From: Rozella allomycis CSF55
Taxonomy: Eukaryota > Rozellomycota
Reading direction: 5' to 3'
Assembly (NCBI GenBank): GCA_000442015.1
Contig: KE560428.1
Span: 23,707 to 87,706 of the forward strand
Length of the DNA: 64,000 bases
Positions 49,805 to 61,491 of this stretch are shown piece by piece (the stretch's first letter is position 1; each line of letters opens with the position of its first letter). The notes beneath the pieces were generated by a model. The model was not told where the DNA came from and searched no databases. It saw nothing but the letters and a program-made list of their open reading frames with translations. A program made the position numbers and the translations under genes.

Positions 49805-51172
49805 TTAAGATGAAATTCCTGCAAGATAACGAGCAAAGTAGTCTGATTTTATTCTCTTCTCCTTCGCCTTTCTTTCTTTCACCTTTCGCATAAATTTCTT
49901 AAATATGCATTCGAATACTGTTAAATAGTTTAAATATTCATATTTTTCATAACGGACATCGCGTTTCACTTCGATACTAAGTCGTGGACAGTAACGGTAG
50001 TAGTCGCGCACAGGTTCAACATGAGACATAAACTGAGGCACATCCTCCAAGTATTTAAATCTGGCTCCCATAGAATAATCAATGAACATTTCCTTGTCAA
50101 TTTTCTCCACTTTGTTAACCACGAATCTTTCAAGTGAATTAATATCCAAGTCGTATTCCTTATAAAATTCCAACATGGCGCGATAACAATCTACTCTGTA
50201 GAAACAATATTCAAGAGTGTGTTGGATTTCCCTTGTTGTCAATATTCCATCTCCTCTACTATGTATGTCAGTATAAAAGGCCCATTTGTCTTCTTCAAAT
50301 CCGTCGGCCTTTGGGGCAAGCTTATAGATGTATTTGAAAAAATCTTTGATGATTTGATGTTGAACTTTTCTCACAATTCTTGTTTTTCCATTGTCAAAAA
50401 TTTGATCAATCTTTTTGCGCCATACAACAGGATAAATGACTTTAGATCCTTCCGGTAAGTTTTTATCATTATCATTTGGAAATATTACTGGATTCTCTTC
50501 TAGATCTTTTGCCAAGTCACGACATTGTGATCTTACCCTTCGTAATTGCTCATCTGGAATATCAATATCCAAAAACTCTTTGTGAAAGTGATTACAAACA
50601 GTAGACAAGCTAGATGAAGGGTTGAATGGAATACTCTTCAAATAATTCTTCACATTATCAACATAATTTGAATACAACCCAGTTTCTCCCGCATACCTTT
50701 CAAGGTAAAATTTTAAAGACATGAAAGCTATTAGCATGTTGTCAATCAAGTTTGCTGGCGGTTTCAATAGAAAGTTATCGGTAACGTCTTGTCGATTTAC
50801 ATAGCGGACCACAGCCGAGACAGCATTCGCTTCTAAAGTCGTTTTAACCAATACCTTATCGGTACCCTGATCTGCTATTCTGCTTACATGTTCAACAAAA
50901 TCTATAGCAAGATTTTGAACAACTTCGACTGCATGCTCCTTATGAAACGACAAAATTTCGTATCTTTCAATATGTTCTTTCACCATAAAGCGTTTTAGAT
51001 TTTCAACAAGGCTTTGATAGATAGTGAACAGTTCCGATAATGTCGTAGCATTTGATGCCTCATTTGATACATCAGATCTATAAAACTTTAAAAGATCTTG
51101 TAGATTCAAATATTGTGTTGCGGCAATAAATGAAGTGAAGATTAACAAAGATTGGAAAAATACCAGACGCAT
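49805..51172 (-). CDS. secreted protein of unknown family, tandem copy 2
   Basis: 455 residues with signal peptide MRLVFFQSLLIFTSFIAA. Colinear with the gene at 48197-49546 throughout, including HQIIKDFFKYIYKLAPKADG and ILTTREIQHTLEYCFYRVDC. A short insertion (YSMGARFKYLEDV) and a different Lys/Arg-rich tail distinguish it. A shared 24-bp flank lies before the ATG. No recognised domain. Tandem duplication plus secretion suggests a lineage-specific, host-facing family; this is inference. Confidence 0.77.
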   Translation of the reverse strand: MRLVFFQSLLIFTSFIAATQYLNLQDLLKFYRSDVSNEASNATTLSELFTIYQSLVENLKRFMVKEHIERYEILSFHKEHAVEVVQNLAIDFVEHVSRIADQGTDKVLVKTTLEANAVSAVVRYVNRQDVTDNFLLKPPANLIDNMLIAFMSLKFYLERYAGETGLYSNYVDNVKNYLKSIPFNPSSSLSTVCNHFHKEFLDIDIPDEQLRRVRSQCRDLAKDLEENPVIFPNDNDKNLPEGSKVIYPVVWRKKIDQIFDNGKTRIVRKVQHQIIKDFFKYIYKLAPKADGFEEDKWAFYTDIHSRGDGILTTREIQHTLEYCFYRVDCYRAMLEFYKEYDLDINSLERFVVNKVEKIDKEMFIDYSMGARFKYLEDVPQFMSHVEPVRDYYRYCPRLSIEVKRDVRYEKYEYLNYLTVFECIFKKFMRKVKERKAKEKRIKSDYFARYLAGISS

Positions 51173-51196
51173 AGTTAATTTAGTAATCAGTGGCTG
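51173..51196 (-). promoter_or_regulatory. conserved 5' flank of tandem secreted gene, copy 2
   Basis: Counterpart of 49547-49570 (one mismatch), ending in CAGTGGCTG on the plus strand. Confidence 0.5.
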
Positions 51197-51432
51197 GGTC
51201 GAGCATGCTCATTGGCCAAGCCGATCTACAATTACCAAATAGAGAAAATGTCAGAAACATAAATTTAAGGCTAAAATGGGTCCCAATAATTGTCGGAGAA
51301 GCCAGAATGTTTGTCTAAATTCTAAAAATAACTACTGATCTATTTTTATAACGCTGGGAAAAACTTTGAAGGTCCATAAAAATTGTAAATTGATTAAATA
51401 ATGTACAATTTTCACACTGAGAACCATAAATT

Positions 51433-53580
51433 AATCTAGATTTATTAAATGCCAGTTTCCTCCACAAATACAATTATTCTTAACAAAATCAATCCACGGG
51501 TTGGATGGTAACGTGTAATTGCAACACATATCACATTTCATTACGGCTTTCGATTCCCATATGGCTTCATGAGTAATAAAGTCATGAAAAACTTTTCCCT
51601 TGAAGTCTCTTTTACCATCAAAGTTTGTCTAGTAATAATGAGGCGTATTTGATTTACCCATGGAAAAGACATTAAGCAATCTTCAAAGAGAAATTCTGGA
51701 AATTCTTTTCCTTCAATGAAAAATGAATTGAACTGCGATGTAATGGAATCAATGATATCTTGTGGCATCATTTGTTTTAAAGGTTTGTTTGCTGTGTATA
51801 AAACCTGAAATAAATGAATTTTGCAATCTTAAAACTGCTAATGAGAATGGTTACTGTTAAGAGTTAACAATGTGCCCACAAAGTTTCGTAGATGAAGTGG
51901 ATGCCGCATTAGCACGGTTCTATAAGGTAAATATTCTTCAAGAATCTCGCAATCTTTTAGCTTGTGTTTTAAAAATGCACAAAATTGTAAGAGACCAATA
52001 AATTTCTGTCTAAACTCTTCATTGCAAAAGGGCAAAATCTATTTTAACTTTGAATGGATTCTTACGAAAGGCAATATTTTGGGTTCTTTGTTGTTGATTC
52101 TTTTATTGCTGGCAATATTTTGAAAATAGAGGTTTAATAAAAACATATTTGAAATGTTCAAAACGTAAAATGCGATTGGTAACAGTTTGGGCATAAACTC
52201 TAACAATGACCATCAGGAGAGGCATTTACCTTTTGATATGCAATTATCATTTATTTTGGTTGACAAGTCAGACTTTGTAATAAAGCAAATCAAATCATGA
52301 ATGTGAAACACTTGCAGCAATAGCATTGAATCTGTATTTTCACTGTACAAAGACTTTTGGTCCATTGATAGACAATACTGAATCCCAATAATCTCTGTAT
52401 TGGTGAATCTATTTATCGCAGGATTACTTAACAATAATCTCAAGAATGAGCCATAGTTGACATGTCCTTGCTGAACGATGTGTTTAANCCAAAAGCTTCG
52501 GCAACTCATTATAGCGCAGATGAGTTGTTTATCAAGATTTTCTACTATTGGGTTCTGATAAACTTTTATTCCTCCTTCAGAATCTTCATAAAAGCTGCAT
52601 ATTGAAGCATTGTTTAAAGTTAAGCATGAATAAATTCTTTTGTCATCAAGTTTATCAAATGAATCTTCGTGAAATTCCAAAACAGGCTTTTGCAAATCGC
52701 GACTAGAATAACTTTTCGAATGTACTAATACTATGAAAAAACCAAATGTTTAAAACTAGAAAATGAAATCAAAATATACGGAAAAGAGAAATGTACGTAA
52801 TCTATTGAAGGATAACAAGGCATTTCCATTGTCTGATTGAACTTTAGTGATTTTAATGTAGAATCAAATTCACACAGACTCAAAGTGTATTCTCTGTTAA
52901 ATAAACTGCATTCTCTTACTGTCATTATTCTTCAACAAAATTGAGATTAAATTATATTGAGCCTCCACTGAAACGATTTTGCCTTTAATCAACTTGTTAT
53001 TCTCTGAATACAATGACAGAGTATTCTTTTGAATGACTAGATCAAAATTAACACGATCATCATTCTCGTATACAATAACAAAACAATTTTCTATTAACTC
53101 CAGTAAATTCTTTTACTATTCATGGTGAAAATTCTTGCTTGTATAAATTGTTTTTCTAATTGCAAACTCTCAATTTCCCAAGAATCATCAATATTCTGAC
53201 CTCCCAAATAAATCTCACAATAATACTCCATAACTTTTACTGTTCCATTCCCACTAACAGCCGCAAAACACAGAGAATCCGTGGCAGCTACCTTTTTCTC
53301 AAACGAACCATCCCAAACCCACTATTCAATCAATCAACACAAAAATTACGCTAGTATTTTGTTTCAAAACAGTAACATCAACAATCTGGTCATTAAAATT
53401 CCGTTCAAATATTCTCTCCCCACTCTTCCCCTCAACAATAACCAGCTCTGTGTCATTCCATCCAGCGACAAAGTCCCTATTACATGTCGCATTCTTGAAT
53501 CCAAAATTTTCAACATGTCCACTCGCAACATCATAAATTTTAAAAGGCAGGAATATTTTAGAGGAAAGGAGCCATGGCAT
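51433..53580 (-). CDS. possible TFIIIC subunit (propeller plus C-terminal zinc ribbon)
   Basis: A multi-exon gene of perhaps 650-700 residues with unresolved middle introns and a single N at 52488. The first exons alternate beta-strand-like segments (SGHVENFG, WNDTELVIVEGKSGERIFER) as in a beta-propeller. The last exon carries paired cysteines: KCDMCCNY, then CICGGNWHLINLD at the stop. A propeller followed by a short terminal Cys-rich ribbon is the layout of the TFIIIC90/GTF3C4 family (zf-TFIIIC), which is why I suggest it, but sequence support is weak. Other propeller proteins are possible. Its assumed ATG (53580-53578) overlaps within seven bases the SLA1 ATG on the other strand. Confidence 0.38.
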
Positions 53581-56500
53581 TTACGAAAATTCGGTGCTGC
53601 ATGATCTTTATTGACGTTGCTAGAGCTTTGTACGATTACGCATCAGATTACAGTGAGGAGCTTTCGTTCAAGCAGGATGATGTGTTGTTTATCACATCGA
53701 AAGAAGATCCCGACTGGTACTATGCGTATTTGGACGGAGCGGAGGGGTTTGTGCCGTTTAACTATATTGAAGTGGTATTATTGTTGGTGGAAATGTATGT
53801 AGTTGCAGCCGTCGTCTGATGCGCGGTGTTTGTTTGACTATTGTGAAGCGAATAATGAAGAGCTGAGTTTTAGAGAGGGAGATTTGGTGACGATATATGA
53901 TACGAGGGATGATAATTGGTGGATTGCGTGTTTGAAGGGCAGATTTGGATTTGTGCCGGCGAATTATGTTGAAATTCAGAATGGAGGGTTTAGCGAGCAA
54001 GTGATTGCTTCATTTGATTCGCCTATGAATGATGGGCAGTTTGATCAAGTGATTGAGCCGGTAATTTTATGGAATGAATTTGATAGGTTGAGAATCAGTT
54101 AAAGATACAAGAGGGGAATATTGAAACACAAATTCAAGCTGAAGAAATTGTATTTTTAAAAATCATAGTAAGAGATAAAGGAATTAGCAATAGTTTAATG
54201 AGAAGAAGAAAAAGAAAAAGGGAGAAATTTGTTTTCAGGGAAAGGAGAATGAACATTTTGTCGTTTGATGTGAACAAGGACGTTGTAGCTTTAAAGTTAA
54301 AAGAAGAAGTGATAGAGTTTACGTTGGTGACACAAAGTGACATTGAAATATTAAAAAATAGATTAAGAAATGTTACTGGAGAAAAAGAAGAGAAAGTGAA
54401 AAAAGTTTTAGCGAATAAGATTGGAGATAAGGAGAGTGAAGAGAAAATAGAAGAAATTAGAAACAAAGAATATAAAAACGAAGAAGTTAAGAATAAAAAT
54501 GAAGTATTCAGCTCTAATGTAGTTACTGAGAATGTTAAAACAATTCAATCAACACCAAAAATTGTGTTTGCTAAAGTTGCATACGAGGCGAAGAGAAAGG
54601 AAGAAATTTCAATAAAGGAGAATGAAAATTTTATTGTAATTGATGATTCTGATTCTGAATGGTGGAAAGTGAAGGCAGTTTCTAAAAAGGGTCGTGAAGG
54701 GTTCGTTCCTTCATCTTGTCTTGAATTGAAACAAAAATTGATAATTCAAAAAGAAAACAAATTAGAAATAATTCAAGAAAACAAAGTTGATAAAATTGAA
54801 AAGGTTGAGAGAATTGAACAATTGGAAAAGATTGAAAAGATTGTAAACCCTGCGATTCCTAAAAGATCAGAAATTCAATCACCTGAAAAGATTGTAATCC
54901 CTGCGATTCCTAAAAGATCAGAAATTCAATCGCCAATTTCTAATTTTGCAAAGGCTGATAAATTNCGCCAATTTCTAATGTAAAAGACTTAAAAGATGCA
55001 AAGGCTGATAAATTGACAATTAAAACTGATTTTGCACCACCACCTTTACCACCGAGATCCAATTCTTCTTCGCAAAACGTTTCGCCAGTTGCACCACCAT
55101 TACCACAAAGAGGTTCAAGTCCAATTGTTAAAGAAGAAATAAAGCCAGCTGTAGAAGTATTTGCACCACCACTTCCACAAAGAGTCTTTCAAGACACTAG
55201 AGTTTTAAAGGAAGAAAAAGAAAGTGTTATTTCAACAACAAATAGAAATAATTTGAAGCAAAAGAAGAGTCTTCCTGTATTGCCAAGTAGACCAAAAGTA
55301 GATTCAACGATGAGATCAAATCAAGAAGTTAAACCTATTGAGACACAAAAACCTTCAGAATTTAAATCTGAACCAATAATACCAAAACCACCAAGAAATG
55401 TTCCCATTAACAATCCGAATACTAGAAATATAGACTCAAATTCAAACTTAAACACCAATTCAAATTCAAACTTAAACTCCAATAAAGATTCAACACCATC
55501 GTTGATAATACCCCCAAGAAAATCATCAGCGTCTAAACCGCCATCATCACCAACAAGAAGAACGCTTCCACAGAGACCAACGGAACAAGAAGTGTTAAAG
55601 CCACGACCATCCAATATTAGAATATGGAAAGATAAATCAGAAACATTTAAAGTTGAAGCTGAATATTTGGGCTTGTCTGACAATAAAGTTGTCTTGTTTA
55701 AGACTAATGGAGTTAAAATTGCTGTTCCAATAGAAAAATTGTCTGTAGAAGATATTAAATACGTTGAATCTTTAACTGGAAAGAATTTCAATCAAACAAA
55801 TTCAATTGAGCTTTTAACGCCAAAGAAATTAGATTCAGACATTAAAAGTGAGAAGAATGAGAAGAAGGCGAAGCAAATGAGTGAGAATAATATGAGTGAA
55901 ATGAGTGAGAAAAAGCAAATGATTGAAATGAGTGAGAAGAACAAAATTAGTGACTTTAATTTAAATGAGAATAAACTTAATCAATTTAATTTGAATGAAA
56001 GGAAACAAATAGTTTCAAGTCAAACAAACCAAATAGAGTCCAATGAACAAAAACAAATGGAGTTTTGGATGAAATTCTTTTCTTCAGCTGGAATTTCAAA
56101 TTTTGATTCAAAACAATACGCTGAAGAATGTTTAAAAAGAAAATTTGATGAAAAAACAATTTCTACATTTTCAAGAGAATTATTAAAAGAATTAAATATT
56201 GGTGAGGGGGACATTCAAAGAATCAAAAAAATATTACCAGAAAATCATTCTTTAAATGTTAAATCAATTGAAAGTTTAGATTCGTCATTTTCTAAAACTC
56301 AAGTAAATTAAAACTTTTATCTTATTCAGATTTCTCCTTTGTCTTCTAGAAGAAGTAGCAGACTAAGTAATCTTTTTTATATTCTCTTATAAAGATAATC
56401 AAAGCACAACACCTCCTCTACCAACAGCTGAGAATATGATCAACGCTAATAGGAAATCATCCTATCAATCTTCAAATCAACAATCCTCAAATGTTAATCA

Positions 56501-57662
56501 ATTTCAATTCAATTCTCTCCCTTCAAACTTTAAAAATGCTACGTTTTCTGCCACCAATGTTCAAAATACAACTAATTCTATTCCAACAAATGTACCATCT
56601 TCTATTGCAACAAATGTCCCATTAGCAAATTTACCTCGCTCATCATCGTCTCAATTTAATTTACCTTTAAACAACAATTCAAATTCATTTCAAAATATTC
56701 CAAACCAATTCTCTTCGTCAAATATTATAAAACCAAATGCGTCTCAGCCATTTAACACTTTGAATGGTTCAACGAATAGTATCCCTTCAACACTATCATC
56801 GAATATACCTTCAAATATGCCTCCTACAATGCCTGCAAATATGCCTTCAAACATTCCTTTAAATAACATGCCCGCAAATATGTCTACTAATAATATGCCC
56901 ATCCTCAATAACTCTGCATATTTTAACAATAATTCTTTACAGTCAAATGCTGCTAACAATAATTCTTTTCAAATGAACAATCCAATGAATTCATCTATGA
57001 ACTCTTTACCAATGACTAATGCTAATAGATTTAATAACAATGCNCATTCCTTCAAATATGCCCCCTACAATGTCTACGAATATGCCTTCAAACATTCCTT
57101 TAAATAACATGCCTGCAAATATGTCTACTAATAATATGCCCATCCTCAATAACTCTGCATATTTTAACAATAATTCTTTACAGTCAAATATTAATAATTC
57201 TTTTCAAATGAATAATTCAATGAATTCTTCTATGAACTCTTTACCAATGACTAACGCTAATAGATTTAATAACAATGCTATTCCATTGAATAATAATGTT
57301 GGATTTAATAATATACCTTTGAATAACACACAATTACCCAATTATAATTCAATGGTAAATTCTATGCCAATCATGAACAATTCTTCAATGCAAATTAACA
57401 ATAATCCTATTCCAAATAGCCAAAGTAACAGAAATACTTTTAATCCTTCCATTATTTACTACAACGCTCAAGGCAACATGCAACCATTACAACCACAGAT
57501 TCAAGGAATTCAACCATTCGGATTACGTAACAAATCTTTCCTAATTTAATCATAGAATCAAATTCTAATCCAAACAATGACAAATATTCAGCATTAAGGA
57601 ATCCAGATTCCCATTCAAGCGTCTTTAACAATTCAAGTCAATTCAAAAACAATTTTCAATAA
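53574..57662 (+). CDS. SLA1: SLA1 endocytic adaptor
   Basis: About 1,200 residues in at least seven exons. Introns: 53594-53623 (30 nt, stopless and a multiple of three), 53775-53802 (28), a 26-nt one at about 54071, a 27-nt and a 28-nt intron around 56300-56400, and a 29-nt one near the end. Domains in order: SH3-1 (RALYDYASDYSEELSF), SH3-2 (RCLFDYCEANNEELSF), SH3-3 (AKVAYEAKRKEEIS), proline-rich PPPLPPRS and PPLPQR motifs, SHD1 (IWKDKSETFKVEAEYLGLSD ending AVPIEKLSVEDIKYVE), SHD2 (FWMKFFSSAGISNFDSKQYA) and a long Asn/Ser/Pro/Met-rich tail. SHD1 plus SHD2 is specific for Sla1. It links Las17/WASP and NPFxD cargo to the actin patch. The tail has an imperfect NMP repeat split by the N at 57044; another N at 54965 shows an allelic 15-nt length difference. 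Confidence 0.93.
56800..57290 (+). repeat. duplicated Asn/Met/Pro-rich block across a single N (SLA1 tail)
   Basis: Two copies of about 230 bp meet at the N at 57044. Both encode NMPPTM, then NMPSNIPLNNMPANMSTNN and NNSLQSN, with several differences (PAN versus STN; AANN present or absent). They are either two alleles of one contig end or a real repeat; the single N favours the former. Confidence 0.8.
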
Positions 57663-57717
57663 TATCCATTTTGTACTAGCAATATAAATAAAGTCATATA
57701 ATTATTGCAAAAGTTTA

Positions 57718-58479
57718 TTAACAACACGATAAATATTTATGCCTAGCTCCAAGCTTCACTGTAGATCCCTTGTCATCATCCCCAGCAAACAAAACTTTTC
57801 TCTCAAGCACAGATCTAATCAAATGTCTACAAGATTCTTCAATATTAATATTCTCCTTGGCTGACGTTGGATACCTCTTTATAAGAATACCAGCATCATT
57901 ACCATGCAATGAAATTATGCGCCAGCACAAACTCATCCAGTCTCTGTTGCATAGCTTCAATTTCACTCTTCGACAAGGCATCCATCTATTTCACACATTA
58001 AATGACAATATTACCTTGTTTGCAATCAACACGACTGGAATATTACTTCCATCCTTGAATCTCACCTTGTCATCTACATCTCGTTTCCACTTCAACACCA
58101 CCTCCAGAGTCGTCGGCCGCGTCACATCAAAAACTAGCAAGGCACCCACACTTTCCTTGTAATACACCTATCATCCTCCAAACCAAGAATTACCCGCGTC
58201 ATGGATCCAAACCTCTCTTGTCCAGCGATATCCCACAACTGGAGTCTGATTATGCTTCCATCTTCCCAATCAATTACTTTCAAGGCGAAATCAACGCCAA
58301 TCTGTTTATCATATCTGGGATAGTTACTGTGGACTTGTAATGCGTGGAGAACACATTGTGCACATATCTTTTGATTATCGATGTTTTTCCTATGTATTTA
58401 TGGGGATGCTTTTACCTGTGCCTAGATCACCAACAACCAAGATCTTGAATATATGGCTAGATTGCGAATCAGCTGACAT
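57718..58479 (-). CDS. RAB32/38-type small GTPase
   Basis: Six exons with introns of 26, 26, 26, 29 and 28 nt give 208 residues. G1 is GDLGTGKTS, then STIGVDFALKVI, WDIAGQERFGSMTRVYYKES, ANKMDALS and YPTSAKENINIEES, and the tail ends CC for double prenylation. IAGQERF with Ile-Ala, as opposed to the usual Thr-Ala, and the ALKVI and LWDIAGQ context are RAB32-subfamily hallmarks. RAB32 acts on lysosome-related organelles, mitochondria and phagosomes. The subfamily is ancestral in eukaryotes and lost in most well-studied fungi. Single-frame ORFs look truncated; the spliced gene is intact. Confidence 0.87.
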
Positions 58480-58644
58480 TGAAATTTCACAATTGAATCA
58501 ATATATTTTTGGTAAAATAAATCAATCAATGTAGAGAAATCATAATTCCCATTCGATATCTTACATACTAGTAAATAGTAATGCTGTTTATCTCGTCGAA
58601 TTCTTAATTGGAAAATATTTTTGATAGATTAGGAAATTGCTGGA

Positions 58645-60428
58645 ATGTTTTCACCAACTAGCCTTCTTTTCAAAAAATTAACTCCTCAAAACAAATTCCA
58701 ATCTTTTAAACGAGTCGTAGACGTGATGGAAAAGCAGCAGCGGTTTCTCCTGCAAGCATTGCCTAAAAAAGAAAGAAAGTATAAATTGATGCAATTTGTT
58801 AAGAAAAAGACAAAAATCTTGGCACATAGAGTAATAATACTATTTTTGTTACAAAGACTGTTATTAGAGAGACGATTGAGCGAGTTCCTTTTAGATTTCA
58901 ATTGGCCAGTCCAAGAGATATTGTTGACGGCAGAAAAAATGGAAATGAGCCTTTGGCTGAATCATTTGAAGAGATGGATTTGAATCCGAAGATTAAAGAG
59001 GTCTTGGCAGAATCTGGGTTTAGACGACCGACGGAGATTCAGGCAATGGCGATTCCGAAATTGATGCAGAGGAAGTCAGCCGTTATTGCCGCGGAAACAG
59101 GTAATTGTTGTTAAAATGTTTAATAAATAGGTAGTGGGAAATCATTGGCATACATGCTACCGCTTGTACATAATATGTTTCACGACAAGTTTACGATGCG
59201 ATCAATCACCAGACAAAAGAACCCGAGAGCTGTCATTTTGGTGCCGACTAGAGAATTGGCTTTACAAGTTTTGGTAAACAGAATAAAATAATTGAGACAG
59301 TCCGTGTTGAGCAGTTTTCTGTTGAATGGAAGAATGAGGGCGATTGCATCTTTGGAACAATTCGGATCAGTAAGCTTTATGGCTCCATTCAATTGTAGAG
59401 GAAAAAGATGGAAGATCCGTTTGATGTTTTGGTGACTAGTCCTACTAGATTGTTACAGTTGATTGAGCATAATGAAATTTTAACTTCAGAATTAAAGTAC
59501 ATGGTTATCGATGAAGCTGACTCTTTGTTCGATTCGGAATTTGCCAGAGATACTTTAAATTTGATTCAAATTTTAACGGACGAGAAGAGACCTATTCCAT
59601 TGGAATATATTAACATTGTTAGTGCCACCATTACTAGATCGGTAAAGAAAATGATAAATGAATATTTTCCCGTAATTATTGATTCATAAAAATGATAGAC
59701 TTTTGAGAGAATTGTTACAAAGAATATTCACGTGTTATTGAATGAACTGAAACAACGATTTATTCTGATAAGGAATCCAGGGAACGCCAAATTAGGTATC
59801 ATATAATAATATAGATGATAGAAATTTCCCTTCAAATTTTAGATAAATATCACGATGATTACTTTATGGTCTTTTGCAATGATAAAGTCCAGTGCAATAA
59901 AATTTTCGATTATTATTATCGACATAATTTAAAACAATGTGGAATCATTCATGGAGGTGTAAGCTTTGAAGTAATCTACTGGCCTTGCTTCAATTAGGAT
60001 CGTCAAACAATCATTAAAAGGTTTAAAGACAAGGATATTAGAATCTTAATTTGCACAGACATTGCAGCCAGAGGAATTGACTACCCTCACGTAATCATTA
60101 GAATATCAAAATCATTATTTAGTGTGATCATGTTCTTATGTTTGACTTTCCAAGAAGCCCTGTAGATTATCTTCATAGGGCTGGTCGCACAGCTAGGGTC
60201 ACCAAACAAGGAAGAAAACCTGGCCGCGTGACGTCTTTGGTTACAAGAAAGGATAAAGTAATTGCAAGATTCATTCAATTGGCTATTCAAAGAAAAGTCC
60301 CTGTGACTGATTTGACCGAGGATTCAGAAAATGTTGCCAAAGCAAAAATTAAGATTAATACTCGTATCAAGTCCTTCAAGGAAGCTAAAAAGCTCATAAA
60401 GGCAAGAAGCAGGGGATTAATTGAATAA
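58645..60428 (+). CDS. DEAD-box RNA helicase, probably mitochondrial
   Basis: About 515 residues in nine exons; introns of 26, 30, 27, about 29, 27, 26, 39 and 32 nt. N-terminus basic and hydroxylated (MFSPTSLLFKKLTPQNKF), consistent with mitochondrial import. Motifs: Q motif GFRRPTEIQAMAIP, P-loop AAETGSGKS, PTRELALQ, VTSPTRLL, DEAD in VIDEADSLFD, SAT in IVSATI, TDIAARGIDYPH and HRAGRTAR. The DEAD-S-LFD box and the short tail resemble MRH4/DDX28, which assist the mitochondrial large ribosomal subunit, but that level of assignment is tentative. It is followed tail-to-tail by the NUDIX gene. Confidence 0.92.
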
Positions 60429-60514
60429 ACAAATAAATTCATGTCATTATAGATATTTATTTGAGATTAAGAGTAGCCTAATATTGCTATAATATTTTTA
60501 CAATATCATTCTTT

Positions 60515-61210
60515 CTAAGGACCTCGTTTTCTCTTTCGTCTTTTTTTACTGGGGGCCTCCTCTTCTTGTCTAACTCTCTCGATGTGCATTTTCGTCCATT
60601 CAACATAATTCGGGGTACCTTCAGGATATAGTTCAAATGGCAATGTCTTGCAATCGTAAACAATTTGAGCCAAATGAATCAGAATCTGTGCAGTCATTCC
60701 CCAAACTCTATAATTGTCAGCCATAAATTCATGCAATCTAAATTGATAACCGGCCCAATCAATATCATAGTAATTATAGTCTTTGGTAGAAATGAACATT
60801 GATAGGGGTACTGAAAATGCACCATCTACTTCCTTTGGATTATTCTTGGGAACAAAATCATCCTTGATAATTGCCACTACGGGCTGAACATATATGTAAG
60901 CCTTTGAAAGGGTAGGATTTATCAGACCCAATACTTTACTGACATCTCTGGCTTCTAATCCTATTTCTTCATTCGCTTCTCTTAATGCGGTTTCAATGTC
61001 ATCGGAGTCTGAAGGGTCCTTCTTACCACCAGGTAGACAAACTTCTCCGGCATGCGATTTCAGTTTTGACGATCTTACTGTTAATAGAACATAAAGGTCA
61101 TCTTCGTGTACAAATAAAGGAATCAATACAGCTGCACGTGTCACAGAATTTGGAATGTCATTGATGCTTTCCCGTTGAAACTGGCTTATTCTATTTAGAT
61201 CATAAATCAT
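60515..61210 (-). CDS. NUDIX hydrolase, CoA diphosphatase type (PCD1/NUDT7-8)
   Basis: 231 residues in one exon. The motif before the box (LTVRSSKLKSHAGEVCLPGG) and the NUDIX box (GGKKDPSDSDDIETALREAN, then EEIGL) are those of the CoA/acyl-CoA pyrophosphatase subfamily. Such enzymes split CoA or oxidised CoA into phosphopantetheine and adenosine 3',5'-bisphosphate in peroxisomes or mitochondria. The C-terminus is a cluster of Lys/Arg ending GP, with no PTS1, so peroxisomal location is not supported; the cluster could be a nuclear or non-specific basic tail. Confidence 0.93.
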   Translation of the reverse strand: MIYDLNRISQFQRESINDIPNSVTRAAVLIPLFVHEDDLYVLLTVRSSKLKSHAGEVCLPGGKKDPSDSDDIETALREANEEIGLEARDVSKVLGLINPTLSKAYIYVQPVVAIIKDDFVPKNNPKEVDGAFSVPLSMFISTKDYNYYDIDWAGYQFRLHEFMADNYRVWGMTAQILIHLAQIVYDCKTLPFELYPEGTPNYVEWTKMHIERVRQEEEAPSKKRRKRKRGP

Positions 61211-61283
61211 GGAAACCGATGACCGAGATTTCGTAAATACTAAATACTAGAATATTTAAATATATATAAATCTTCAATTAATA

Positions 61284-61346
61284 CGATCCACATTGAAGCA
61301 AATATGTAGTTAATNCGATCCACATTGAAGCAAATATGTAGTTAAT
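61284..61346. repeat. single-N junction with 31-bp direct repeat
   Basis: 61284-61314 and 61316-61346 are identical by eye around the N at 61315. Intergenic contig overlap; no gene is affected. Confidence 0.9.
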
Positions 61347-61491
61347 CTATTATTTTTTATGTCCCTCACAAACTAATTATTTCAATTTTCAAAGTAACAA
61401 TTAAGTACAAACAATCAAAAATAAAAGAAAATGGCTATCAGTCTCCATAGTCAAGAACTTTCAATCTTATCATTCCAAAATTTAGAAATTT

